The translations under genes were made by a program, and so were the position numbers. Positions 42,659 to 55,400 of a stretch of DNA of 64,000 nucleotides are shown in pieces. Within the stretch, counting starts at the first letter, position 1. Every line of letters begins with the position of its first letter. Source of the DNA: Embiotoca jacksoni (lineage: Eukaryota; Chordata; Actinopteri; Embiotocidae); NCBI GenBank assembly GCA_022577435.1, contig JAKOON010000082.1, positions 220,001-284,000 on the forward strand, read 5' to 3'. Below the pieces are notes generated by a model that was not told where the DNA came from, did no database searches, and saw nothing but the letters and a program-made list of their open reading frames with translations.

Positions 42659-45600
42659 TGTTCTATAGAAGGTGTTCTATAGAAGGTGTTTTATAGAAGG
42701 TGTTCTATAGAAGGTGTTCCATAGAAGGTGTTTTATAGAAGGAGTTTTATAGAAGGTGTTTTATAGAATGTGTTCTATAGGTGTTTTATAGAAGGTGTTT
42801 TATAGAAGGTGTTCTATAGAAGCTGTTCTATAGAAGGTGTTCTATAGAAGGTGTTTTATAGAAGGTGTTTTATAGAAGGTGTTCTATAGAATGTGTTCTA
42901 TAGAAGGTGTTCTATAGAAGCTGTTCTATAGAAGGTGTTCTGTAGAAGGTGTTTAATAGAAGGTGTTTTACAGAATGTGTTCTATAGAAGGTATTCTGTA
43001 GAAGGTGTTCAATAGAAGGTGTTCTATAGAAGCTGTTCTATAGAAGGTGTTCTATAGAAGGTGTTTTATAGAAGGTGTTCTATAGAAGGTGTTCTATAGA
43101 ACGTGTTTTAAAGAAGGAGTTTTATAGAAGGTGTTTTATAGAATGTGTTCTATAGTTGTTTTATAGAAGGTGTTCCATAGAAGCTGTTCTATAGAAGGTG
43201 TTCTATAGAAGGTGTTCTACAGAAGGTGTTTTATAGAAGGTGTTTTATAGAATGTGTTTCATAGAAGGTGTTTTATCGAAGGTGTTTTATAGAATGTGCT
43301 CCATAGAAGGTGTTTTATAGAAGGTGTTCTATAGAAGCTGTTCTATAGAAGCTGTTCTATAGAAGGTGTTCTATAGAAGGTGTTTTATAGAAGGTGTTTT
43401 ATAGAATGTGTTCTATAGTTGTTTTATAGAAGGTGTTTTATAGAAGGTGTTCTATAGAAGCTGTTCTATAGAAGGTGTTCTATAGAAGGTGTTTTATCGA
43501 AGGTGTTCTATAGAAGGTGTTCCATAGAAGGTGTTTTATAGAAGGAGTTTTATAAAAGGTGTTTTATAGAATGTGTTCTATAGGTGTTTTATAGAAGGTG
43601 TTTTATAGAAGGTGTTCTATAGAATGTGTTCTATAGAAGGTGTTCTATAGAAGCTGTTCTATAGAAGGTGTTCGGTAGAAGGTGTTTCATAGAAGGTGTT
43701 TTACAGAATGTGTTCTATAGAAGGTGTTCTATAGAAGGTGTTCTATAAAAAGTGTTCTATAGAATTTGTTTTATAGAATGTTTTATAGAAGGTGTTCTAT
43801 AGAAGATGTTCTATAGAAGGTGTTTTAAAGAAGGAGTTTTATAGAAGGTGTTTTATAGAATGTGTTCTATAGAAGGTGTTCTATAGAAGCTGTTCTATAG
43901 AAGGTGTTCTGTAGAAGATGTTTCAGAGAAGGTGTTTTACAGAATGTGTTCTATAGAAGGTATTCTGTAGAAGGTGTTCAATAGAAGGTGTTCTATAGAA
44001 GCTGTTCTATAGAAGGTGTTCTATAGAAGGTGTTTTATAGAAGGTGTTCTATAGAAGGTGTTCTATAGAAGGTGTTTTAAAAAAGGAGTTTTATAGAAGG
44101 TGTTTTATAGAATGTGTTCTATAGAAGCTGTTCTATAGAAGCTGTTCTATAGAAGGTGTTTTATAGAATTTGCTCCATAGAAGGTGTTTTATAGAAGGTG
44201 TTTTATAGAAGGTGTTCTATAGAAGCTGTTCTATAGAAGCTGTTCTATAGAAGGTGTTCTATAGAAGGTGTTTTATAGAAGGTGTTTTATAGAATGTGTT
44301 CTATAGAAGGTGTTCTATAGAAGGTGTTTTAAAGAAGGAGTTTTATAGAAGGTGTTTTATAGAATGTGTTCTATAGTTGTTTTATAGAAGGTGTTTTATA
44401 GAAGGTGTTCTATAGAAGCTGTTCTATAGAAGGTGTTCTATAGAAGGTGTTTTATAGAAGGTGTTCTATAGAAGGTGTTCCATAGAAGGTGTTTTATAGA
44501 AGGAGTTTTATAGAAGGTGTTTTATAGAATGTGTTCTATAGGTGTTTTATAGAAGGTGTTTTATAGAAGGTGTTCTATAGAAGCTGTTCTATAGAAGGTG
44601 TTCTATAGAAGGTGTTTTATAGAAGGTGTTTTATAGAAGGTGTTCTATAGAATGTGTTCTATAGAAGGTGTTCTATAGAAGCTGTTCTATAGAAGGTGTT
44701 CTGTAGAAGGTGTTTAATAGAAGGTGTTTTACAGAATGTGTTCTATAGAAGGTATTCTGTAGAAGGTGTTCAATAGAAGGTGTTCTATAGAAGCTGTTCT
44801 ATAGAAGGTGTTCTATAGAAGGTGTTTTATAGAAGGTGTTCTATAGAAGGTGTTCTATAGAACGTGTTTTAAAGAAGGAGTTTTATAGAAGGTGTTTTAT
44901 AGAATGTGTTCTATAGTTGTTTTATAGAAGGTGTTCCATAGAAGCTGTTCTATAGAAGGTGTTCTATAGAAGGTGTTCTACAGAAGGTGTTTTATAGAAG
45001 GTGTTTTATAGAATGTGTTTCATAGAAGGTGTTTTATCGAAGGTGTTTTATAGAATGTGCTCCATAGAAGGTGTTTTATAGAAGGTGTTCTATAGAAGCT
45101 GTTCTATAGAAGCTGTTCTATAGAAGGTGTTCTATAGAAGGTGTTTTATAGAAGGTGTTTTATAGAATGTGTTCTATAGTTGTTTTATAGAAGGTGTTTT
45201 ATAGAAGGTGTTCTATAGAAGCTGTTCTATAGAAGGTGTTCTATAGAAGGTGTTTTATCGAAGGTGTTCTATAGAAGGTGTTCCATAGAAGGTGTTTTAT
45301 AGAAGGAGTTTTATAAAAGGTGTTTTATAGAATGTGTTCTATAGGTGTTTTATAGAAGGTGTTTTATAGAAGGTGTTCTATAGAATGTGTTCTATAGAAG
45401 GTGTTCTATAGAAGCTGTTCTATAGAAGGTGTTCGGTAGAAGGTGTTTCATAGAAGGTGTTTTACAGAATGTGTTCTATAGAAGGTGTTCTATAGAAGGT
45501 GTTCTATAAAAAGTGTTCTATAGAATTTGTTTTATAGAATGTTTTATAGAAGGTGTTCTATAGAAGATGTTCTATAGAAGGTGTTTTAAAGAAGGAGTTT

Positions 45601-46496
45601 TATAGAAGGTGTTTTATAGAATGTGTTCTATAGAAGGTGTTCTATAGAAGCTGTTCTATAGAAGGTGTTCTGTAGAAGATGTTTCAGAGAAGGTGTTTTA
45701 CAGAATGTGTTCTATAGAAGGTATTCTGTAGAAGGTGTTCAATAGAAGGTGTTCTATAGAAGCTGTTCTATAGAAGGTGTTCTATAGAAGGTGTTTTATA
45801 GAAGGTGTTCTATAGAAGGTGTTCTATAGAAGGTGTTTTAAAAAAGGAGTTTTATAGAAGGTGTTTTATAGAATGTGTTCTATAGAAGCTGTTCTATAGA
45901 AGCTGTTCTATAGAAGGTGTTTTATAGAATTTGCTCCATAGAAGGTGTTTTATAGAAGGTGTTTTATAGAAGGTGTTCTATAGAAGCTGTTCTATAGAAG
46001 CTGTTCTATAGAAGGTGTTCTATAGAAGGTGTTTTATAGAAGGTGTTTTATAGAATGTGTTCTATAGAAGGTGTTCTATAGAAGGTGTTTTAAAGAAGGA
46101 GTTTTATAGAAGGTGTTTTATAGAATGTGTTCTATAGTTGTTTTATAGAAGGTGTTTTATAGAAGGTGTTCTATAGAAGCTGTTCTATAGAAGGTGTTCT
46201 ATAGAAGGTGTTTTATAGAAGGTGTTCTATAGAAGGTGTTCCATAGAAGGTGTTTTATAGAAGGAGTTTTATAGAAGGTGTTTTATAGAATGTGTTCTAT
46301 AGGTGTTTTATAGAAGGTGTTTTATAGAAGGTGTTCTATAGAAGCTGTTCTATAGAAGGTGTTCTATAGAAGGTGTTTTATAGAAGGTGTTTTATAGAAG
46401 GTGTTCTATAGAATGTGTTCTATAGAAGGTGTTCTATAGAAGCTGTTCTATAGAAGGTGTTCTGTAGAAGGTGTTTAATAGAAGGTGTTTTACAGA
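42450..46496. repeat. Higher-order duplication with 1,761-bp offset
   Basis: TAAAGAAGGAG 42569/44330, TAGTTG 42613/44374, AACGTG 43100/44861 and AATTTGCTCC 44167/45928 all give 1,761 bp. Homology runs from about 42450 to 44735 against 44211 to 46496. It ends where ACAGAATGTG in one copy meets ACAGAAGGAG in the other. Confidence 0.87.
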
Positions 46497-49400
46497 AGGA
46501 GTTTTATAGAAGGTGTTTTATAGAATGTGTTCTATAGTTGTTTTATAGAAGGTGTTCCATAGAAGGTGTTTTATAGAAGGAGTTTTATAGAAGGTGTTTT
46601 ATAGAATGTTTTTTATAGAAGGTGTTCTATAGAAGCTGTTCTATAGAAGGTGTTCTATAGAAGGTGTTCTACAGAAGGTGTTTTATAGAAGGTGTTTTAT
46701 AGAATGTGTTTCATAGAAGGTGTGTTATAGAAGGTGTTTTATAGAATGTGCTCCATAGAAGGTGTTTTATAGAAGGTGTTCTATAGAAGCTGTTCTATAG
46801 AAGATGTTCTATAGAAGGTGTTCTATAGAAGGTGTTTTATAGAAGGTGTTTTATAGAATGTGTTCTATAGTTGTTTTATAGAAGGTGTTTTATAGAAGGT
46901 GTTCTATAGAAGCTGTTCTATAGAAGGTGTTCTATAGAAGGTGTTTTATAGAAGGTGTTCTATAGAAGGTGTTCCATAGAAGGTGTTTTATAGAAGGAGT
47001 TTTATAAAAGGTGTTTTATAGAATGTGTTCTATAGGTGTTTTATAGAAGGTGTTTTATAGAAGGTGTTCTATAGAATGTGTTCTATAGAAGGTGTTCTAT
47101 AGAAATTGTTCTATAGAAGGTGTTCTGTAGAAGGTGTTTCATAGAAGGTGTTTTACAGATTGTGTTCTATAGAAGGTATTCTGTAGAAGGTGTTCAATAG
47201 AAGGTGTTCTATAGAAGCTGTTCTATAGAAGGTGTTCTATAGAAGGTGTTTTATAGAAGGTGTTCTATAGAAGATGTTCTATAGAAGGTGTTTTAAAGAA
47301 GGAGTTTTATAGAAGGTGTTTTATAGAATGTGTTCTATAGAAGGTGTTCTATAGAAGCTGTTCTATAGAAGGTGTTCTGTAGAAGATGTTTCAGAGAAGG
47401 TGTTTTACAGAATGTGTTCTCTAGAAGGTATTCTGTAGAAGGTGTTCAATAGAAGGTGTTCTATAGAAGCTGTTCTATAGAAGGTGTTCTATAGAAGGTG
47501 TTTTATAGAAGGTGTTCTATAGAAGGTGTTCTATAGAAGGTGTTTTAAAAAAGGAGTTTTATAGAAGGTGTTTTATAGAATGTGTTCTATAGAAGCTGTT
47601 CTATAGAAGCTGTTCTATAGAAGGTGTTCTATAGAAGGTGTTTTATAGAAGGTGTTTTATAGAATGTGTTCTATAGTTGTTTTATAGAAGGTGTTTTATA
47701 GAAGGTGTTCTATAGAAGCTGTTCTATAGAAGGTGTTCTATAGAAGGTGTTTTATAGAAGGTGTTCTATAGAAGGTGTTCCATAGAAGGTGTTTTATAGA
47801 AGGAGTTTTATAGAAGGTGTTTTATAGAATGTGTTCTATAGGTGTTTTATAGAAGGTGTTTTGTAGAAGGTGTTCTATAGAAGCTGTTCTATAGAAGGTG
47901 TTCTATAGAAGGTGTTTTATAGAAGGTGTTTTATAGAAGGTGTTCTATAGAATGTGTTCTATAGAAGGTGTTCTATAGAAGCTGTTCTATAGAAGGTGTT
48001 CTGTAGAAGGTGTTTCATAGAAGGTGTTTTACAGAATGTGTTCTATAGAAGGTATTCTGTAGAAGGTGTTCAATAGAAGGTGTTCTATAGAAGCTGTTCT
48101 ATAGAAGGTGTTCTATAGAAGGTGTTTTATAGAAGGTGTTCTATAGAAGGTGTTCTATAGAAGGTGTTTTAAAGAAGGAGTTTAATAGAAGGTGTTTTAT
48201 AGAATGTGTTCTATAGTTGTTTTATAGAAGGTGTTTTATAGAAGGTGTTCTATAGAAGCTGTTCTATAGAAGGTGTTCTATAGAAGGTGTTTTATCGAAG
48301 GTGTTCTATAGAAGGTGTTCCATAGAAGGTGTTTTATAGAAGGAGTTTTATAAAAGGTGTTTTATAGAATGTGTTCTATAGGTGTTTTATAGAAGGTGTT
48401 TTATAGAAGGTGTTCTATAGAATGTGTTCTATAGAAGGTGTTCTATAGAAGCTGTTCTATAGAAGGTGTTCTGTAGAAGGTGTTTCATAGAAGGTGTTTT
48501 ACAGAATGTGTTCTATAGAAGGTATTCTGTAGAAGGTGTTCAATAGAAGGTGTTCTATAGAAGCTGTTCTATAGAAGGTGTTCTATAGAAGGTGTTTTAT
48601 AGAAGGTGTTCTATAGAAGATGTTCTATAGAAGGTGTTTTAAAGAAGGAGTTTTATAGAAGGTGTTTTATAGAATGTGTTCTATAGAAGGTGTTCTATAG
48701 AAGCTGTTCTATAGAAGGTGTTCTGTAGAAGATGTTTCAGAGAAGGTGTTTTACAGAATGTGTTCTATAGAAGGTATTCTGTAGAAGGTGTTCAATAGAA
48801 GGTGTTCTATAGAAGCTGTTCTATAGAAGGTGTTCTATAGAAGGTGTTTTATAGAAGGTGTTCTATAGAAGGTGTTCTATAGAAGGTGTTTTAAAAAAGG
48901 AGTTTTATAGAATGTGTTTTATAGAATGTGTTCTATAGAAGCTGTTCTATAGAAGCTGTTCTATAGAAGGTGTTTTATAGAATTTGCTCCATAGAAGGTG
49001 TTTTATAGAGGGTGTTTTATAGAAGGTGTTCTATAGAAGCTGTTCTATAGAAGCTGTTCTATAGAAGGTGTTCTATAGAAGGTGTTTTATAGAAGGTGTT
49101 TTATAGAATGTGTTCTATAGAAGGTGTTCTATAGAAGGTGTTTTAAAGAAGGAGTTTTATAGAAGGTGTTTTATAGAATGTGTTCTATAGTTGTTTTATA
49201 GAAGGTGTTTTATAGAAGGTGTTCTATAGAAGCTGTTCTATAGAAGGTGTTCTATAGAAGGTGTTTTATAGAAGGTGTTCTATAGAAGGTGTTCCATAGA
49301 AGGTGTTTTATAGAAGGAGTTTTATAGAAGGTGTTTTATAGAATGTGTTCTATAGGTGTTTTATAGAAGGTGTTTTATAGAAGGTGTTCTATAGAAGCTG

Positions 49401-52400
49401 TTCTATAGAAGGTGTTCTATAGAAGGTGTTTTATAGAAGGTGTTTTATAGAAGGTGTTCTATAGAATGTGTTCTATAGAAGGTGTTCTATAGAAGCTGTT
49501 CTATAGAAGGTGTTCTGTAGAAGGTGTTTAATAGAAGGTGTTTTACAGAAGGAGTTTTATAGAAGGTGTTTTATAGAATGTGTTCTATAGTTGTTTTATA
49601 GAAGGTGTTCCATAGAAGGTGTTTTATAGAAGGTGTTCTATAGAAGCTGTTCTATAGAAGCTGTTCTATAGAAGGTGTTCTATAGAAGGTGTTTTATAGA
49701 AGGTGTTTTATAGAATGTGTTCTATAGTTGTTTTATAGAAGGTGTTTTATAGAAGGTGTTCTATAGAAGCTGTTCTATAGAAGGTGTTCTATAGAAGGTG
49801 TTTTATAGAAGGTGTTCTATAGAAGGTGTTCCATAGAAGGTGTTTTATAGAAGGAGTTTTATAAAAGGTGTTTTATAGAATGTGTTCTATAGGTGTTTTA
49901 TAGAAGGTGTTTTATAGAAGGTGTTCTATAGAATGTGTTCTATAGAAGGTGTTCTATAGAAGCTGTTCTATAGAAGGTGTTCTGTAGAAGGTGTTTCATA
50001 GAAGGTGTTTTACAGAATGTGTTCTATAGAAGGTATTCTGTAGAAGGTGTTCAATAGAAGGTGTTCTATAGAAGCTGTTCTATAGAAGGTGTTCTATAGA
50101 AGGTGTTTTATAGAAGGTGTTCTATAGAAGATGTTCTATAGAAGGTGTTTTAAAGAAGGAGTTTTATAGAAGGTGTTTTATAGAAGGTGTTCTATAGAAG
50201 CTGTTCTATAGAAGGTGTTCTATAGAAGGTGTTTTATAGAAGGTGTTTTATAGAAGGTGTTCTATAGAATGTGTTCTATAGAAGGTGTTCTATAGAAGCT
50301 GTTCTATAGAAGGTGTTCTGTAAAAGGTGTTTAATAGAAGGTGTTTTACAGAAGGAGTTTTATAGAAGGTGTTTTATAGAATGTGTTCTATAGTTGTTTT
50401 ATAGAAGGTGTTCCATAGAAGGTGTTTTATAGAAGGAGTTTTATAGAAGGTGTTTTATAGAATGTTTTTTATAGAAGGTGTTCTATAGAAGCTGTTCTAT
50501 AGAAGGTGTTCTATAGAAGGTGTTCTACAGAAGGTGTTTTATAGAAGGTGTTTTATAGAATGTGTTTCATAGAAGGTGTGTTATAGAAGGTGTTTTATAG
50601 AATGTGCTCCATAGAAGGTGTTTTATAGAAGGTGTTCTATAGAAGCTGTTCTATAGAAGATGTTCTATAGAAGGTGTTCTATAGAAGGTGTTTTATAGAA
50701 GGTGTTTTATAGAATGTGTTCTATAGTTGTTTTATAGAAGGTGTTTTATAGAAGGTGTTCTATAGAAGCTGTTCTATAGAAGGTGTTCTATAGAAGGTGT
50801 TTTATAGAAGGTGTTCTATAGAAGGTGTTCCATAGAAGGTGTTTTATAGAAGGAGTTTTATAAAAGGTGTTTTATAGAATGTGTTCTATAGGTGTTTTAT
50901 AGAAGGTGTTTTATAGAAGGTGTTCTATAGAATGTGTTCTATAGAAGGTGTTCTATAGAAATTGTTCTATAGAAGGTGTTCTGTAGAAGGTGTTTCATAG
51001 AAGGTGTTTTACAGAATGTGTTCTATAGAAGGTATTCTGTAGAAGGTGTTCAATAGAAGGTGTTCTATAGAAGCTGTTCTATAGAAGGTGTTCTATAGAA
51101 GGTGTTTTATAGAAGGTGTTCTATAGAAGATGTTCTATAGAAGGTGTTTTAAAGAAGGAGTTTTATAGAAGGTGTTTTATAGAATGTGCTCTATAGAAGG
51201 TGTTCTATAGAAGCTGTTCTATAGAAGGTGTTCTGTAGAAGATGTTTCAGAGAAGGTGTTTTACAGAATGTGTTCTCTAGAAGGTATTCTGTAGAAGGTG
51301 TTCAATAGAAGGTGTTCTATAGAAGCTGTTCTATAGAAGGTGTTCTATAGAAGGTGTTTTATAGAAGGTGTTCTATAGAAGGTGTTCTATAGAAGGTGTT
51401 TTAAAAAAGGAGTTTTATAGAAGGTGTTTTATAGAATGTGTTCTATAGAAGCTGTTCTATAGAAGCTGTTCTATAGAAGGTGTTCTATAGAAGGTGTTTT
51501 ATAGAAGGTGTTTTATAGAATGTGTTCTATAGTTGTTTTATAGAAGGTGTTTTATAGAAGGTGTTCTATAGAAGCTGTTCTATAGAAGGTGTTCTATAGA
51601 AGGTGTTTTATAGAAGGTGTTCTATAGAAGGTGTTCCATAGAAGGTGTTTTATAGAAGGAGTTTTATAGAAGGTGTTTTATAGAATGTGTTCTATAGGTG
51701 TTTTATAGAAGGTGTTTTGTAGAAGGTGTTCTATAGAAGCTGTTCTATAGAAGGTGTTCTATAGAAGGTGTTTTATAGAAGGTGTTTTATAGAAGGTGTT
51801 CTATAGAATGTGTTCTATAGAAGGTGTTCTATAGAAGCTGTTCTATAGAAGGTGTTCTGTAGAAGGTGTTTCATAGAAGGTGTTTTACAGAATGTGTTCT
51901 ATAGAAGGTATTCTGTAGAAGGTGTTCAATAGAAGGTGTTCTATAGAAGCTGTTCTATAGAAGGTGTTCTATAGAAGGTGTTTTATAGAAGGTGTTCTAT
52001 AGAAGGTGTTCTATAGAAGGTGTTTTAAAGAAGGAGTTTAATAGAAGGTGTTTTATAGAATGTGTTCTATAGTTGTTTTATAGAAGGTGTTTTATAGAAG
52101 GTGTTCTATAGAAGCTGTTCTATAGAAGGTGTTCTATAGAAGGTGTTTTATCGAAGGTGTTCTATTGAAGGTGTTCCATAGAAGGTGTTTTATAGAAGGA
52201 GTTTTATAAAAGGTGTTTTATAGAATGTGTTCTATAGGTGTTTTATAGAAGGTGTTTTATAGAAGGTGTTCTATAGAATGTGTTCTATAGAAGGTGTTCT
52301 ATAGAAGCTGTTCTATAGAAGGTGTTCTGTAGAAGGTGTTTCATAGAAGGTGTTTTACAGAATGTGTTCTATAGAAGGTATTCTGTAGAAGGTGTTCAAT

Positions 52401-55400
52401 AGAAGGTGTTCTATAGAAGCTGTTCTATAGAAGGTGTTCTATAGAAGGTGTTTTATAGAAGGTGTTCTATAGAAGATGTTCTATAGAAGGTGTTTTAAAG
52501 AAGGAGTTTTATAGAAGGTGTTTTATAGAATGTGTTCTATAGAAGGTGTTCTATAGAAGCTGTTCTATAGAAGGTGTTCTGTAGAAGATGTTTCAGAGAA
52601 GGTGTTTTACAGAATGTGTTCTATAGAAGGTATTCTGTAGAAGGTGTTCAATAGAAGGTGTTCTATAGAAGCTGTTCTATAGAAGGTGTTCTATAGAAGG
52701 TGTTTTATAGAAGGTGTTCTATAGAAGGTGTTCTATAGAAGGTGTTTTAAAAAAGGAGTTTTATAGAATGTGTTTTATAGAATGTGTTCTATAGAAGCTG
52801 TTCTATAGAAGCTGTTCTATAGAAGGTGTTTTATAGAATTTGCTCCATAGAAGGTGTTTTATAGAGGGTGTTTTATAGAAGGTGTTCTATAGAAGCTGTT
52901 CTATAGAAGCTGTTCTATAGAAGGTGTTCTATAGAAGGTGTTTTATAGAAGGTGTTCTATAGAAGCTGTTCTATAGAAGGTGTTCTATAGAAGGTGTTTT
53001 ATAGAAGGTGTTTTATAGAAGGTGTTCTATAGAATGTGTTCTATAGAAGGTGTTCTATAGAAGCTGTTCTATAGAAGGTGTTCTGTAGAAGGTGTTTAAT
53101 AGAAGGTGTTTTACAGAAGGAGTTTTATAGAAGGTGTTTTATAGAATGTGTTCTATAGTTGTTTTATAGAAGGTGTTCCATAGAAGGTGTTTTATAGAAG
53201 GAGTTTTATAGAAGGTGTTTTATAGAATGTTTTTTATAGAAGGTGTTCTATAGAAGCTGTTCTATAGAAGGTGTTCTATAGAAGGTGTTCTACAGAAGGT
53301 GTTTTATAGAAGGTGTTTTATAGAATGTGTTTCATAGAAGGTGTGTTATAGAAGGTGTTTTATAGAATGTGCTCCATAGAAGGTGTTTTATAGAAGGTGT
53401 TCTATAGAAGCTGTTCTATAGAAGATGTTCTATAGAAGGTGTTCTATAGAAGGTGTTTTATAGAAGGTGTTTTATAGAATGTGTTCTATAGTTGTTTTAT
53501 AGAAGGTGTTTTATAGAAGGTGTTCTATAGAAGCTGTTCTATAGAAGGTGTTCTATAGAAGGTGTTTTATAGAAGGTGTTCTATAGAAGGTGTTCCATAG
53601 AAGGTGTTTTATAGAAGGAGTTTTATAAAAGGTGTTTTATAGAATGTGTTCTATAGGTGTTTTATAGAAGGTGTTTTATAGAAGATGTTCTATAGAATGT
53701 GTTCTATAGAAGGTGTTCTATAGAAATTGTTCTATAGAAGGTGTTCTGTAGAAGGTGTTTCATAGAAGGTGTTTTACAGAATGTGTTCTATAGAAGGTAT
53801 TCTGTAGAAGGTGTTCAATAGAAGGTGTTCTATAGAAGCTGTTCTATAGAAGGTGTTCTATAGAAGGTGTTTTATAGAAGGTGTTCTATAGAAGATGTTC
53901 TATAGAAGGTGTTTTAAAGAAGGAGTTTTATAGAAGGTGTTTTATAGAATGTGTTCTATAGAAGGTGTTCTATAGAAGCTGTTCTATAGAAGGTGTTCTG
54001 TAGAAGATGTTTCAGAGAAGGTGTTTTACAGAATGTGTTCTCTAGAAGGTATTCTGTAGAAGGTGTTCAATAGAAGGTGTTCTATAGAAGCTGTTCTATA
54101 GAAGGTGTTCTATAGAAGGTGTTTTATAGAAGGTGTTCTATAGAAGGTGTTCTATAGAAGGTGTTTTAAAAAAGGAGTTTTATAGAAGGTGTTTTATAGA
54201 ATGTGTTCTATAGAAGCTGTTCTATAGAAGCTGTTCTATAGAAGGTGTTCTATAGAAGGTGTTTTATAGAAGGTGTTTTATAGAATGTGTTCTATAGGTG
54301 TTTTATAGAAGGTGTTTTATAGAAGGTGTTCTATAGAAGCTGTTCTATAGAAGGTGTTCTATAGAAGGTGTTTTATAGAAGGTGTTTTATAGAAGGTGTT
54401 CTATAGAATGTGTTCTATAGAAGGTGTTCTATAGAAGCTGTTCTATAGAAGGTGTTCTGTAGAAGGTGTTTAATAGAAGGTGTTTTACAGAAGGAGTTTT
54501 ATAGAAGGTGTTTTATAGAATGTGTTCTATAGTTGTTTTATAGAAGGTGTTCCATAGAAGGTGTTTTATAGAAGGAGTTTTATAGAAGGTGTTTTATAGA
54601 ATGTTTTTTATAGAAGGTGTTCTATAGAAGCTGTTCTATAGAAGCTGTTCTATAGAAGGTGTTCTATAGAAGGTGTTTTATAGAAGGTGTTTTATAGAAT
54701 GTGTTCTATAGTTGTTTTATAGAAGGTGTTTTATAGAAGGTGTTCTATAGAAGCTGTTCTATAGAAGGTGTTCTATAGAAGGTGTTTTATAGAAGGTGTT
54801 CTATAGAAGGTGTTCCATAGAAGGTGTTTTATAGAAGGAGTTTTATAGAAGGTGTTTTATAGAATGTGTTCTATAGGTGTTTTATAGAAGGTGTTTTGTA
54901 GAAGGTGTTCTATAGAAGCTGTTCTATAGAAGGTGTTCTATAGAAGGTGTTTTATAGAAGGTGTTTTATAGAAGGTGTTCTATAGAATGTGTTCTATAGA
55001 AGGTGTTCTATAGAAGCTGTTCTATAGAAGGTGTTCTGTAGAAGGTGTTTCATAGAAGGTGTTTTACAGAATGTGTTCTATAGAAGGTATTCTGTAGAAG
55101 GTGTTCAATAGAAGGTGTTCTATAGAAGCTGTTCTATAGAAGGTGTTCTATAGAAGGTGTTCTATAGAAGGTGTTTTAAAGAAGGAGTTTAATAGAAGGT
55201 GTTTTATAGAATGTGTTCTATAGTTGTTTTATAGAAGGTGTTTTATAGAAGGTGTTCTATAGAAGCTGTTCTATAGAAGGTGTTCTATAGAAGGTGTTTT
55301 ATCGAAGGTGTTCTATAGAAGGTGTTCCATAGAAGGTGTTTTATAGAAGGAGTTTTATAAAAGGTGTTTTATAGAATGTGTTCTATAGGTGTTTTATAGA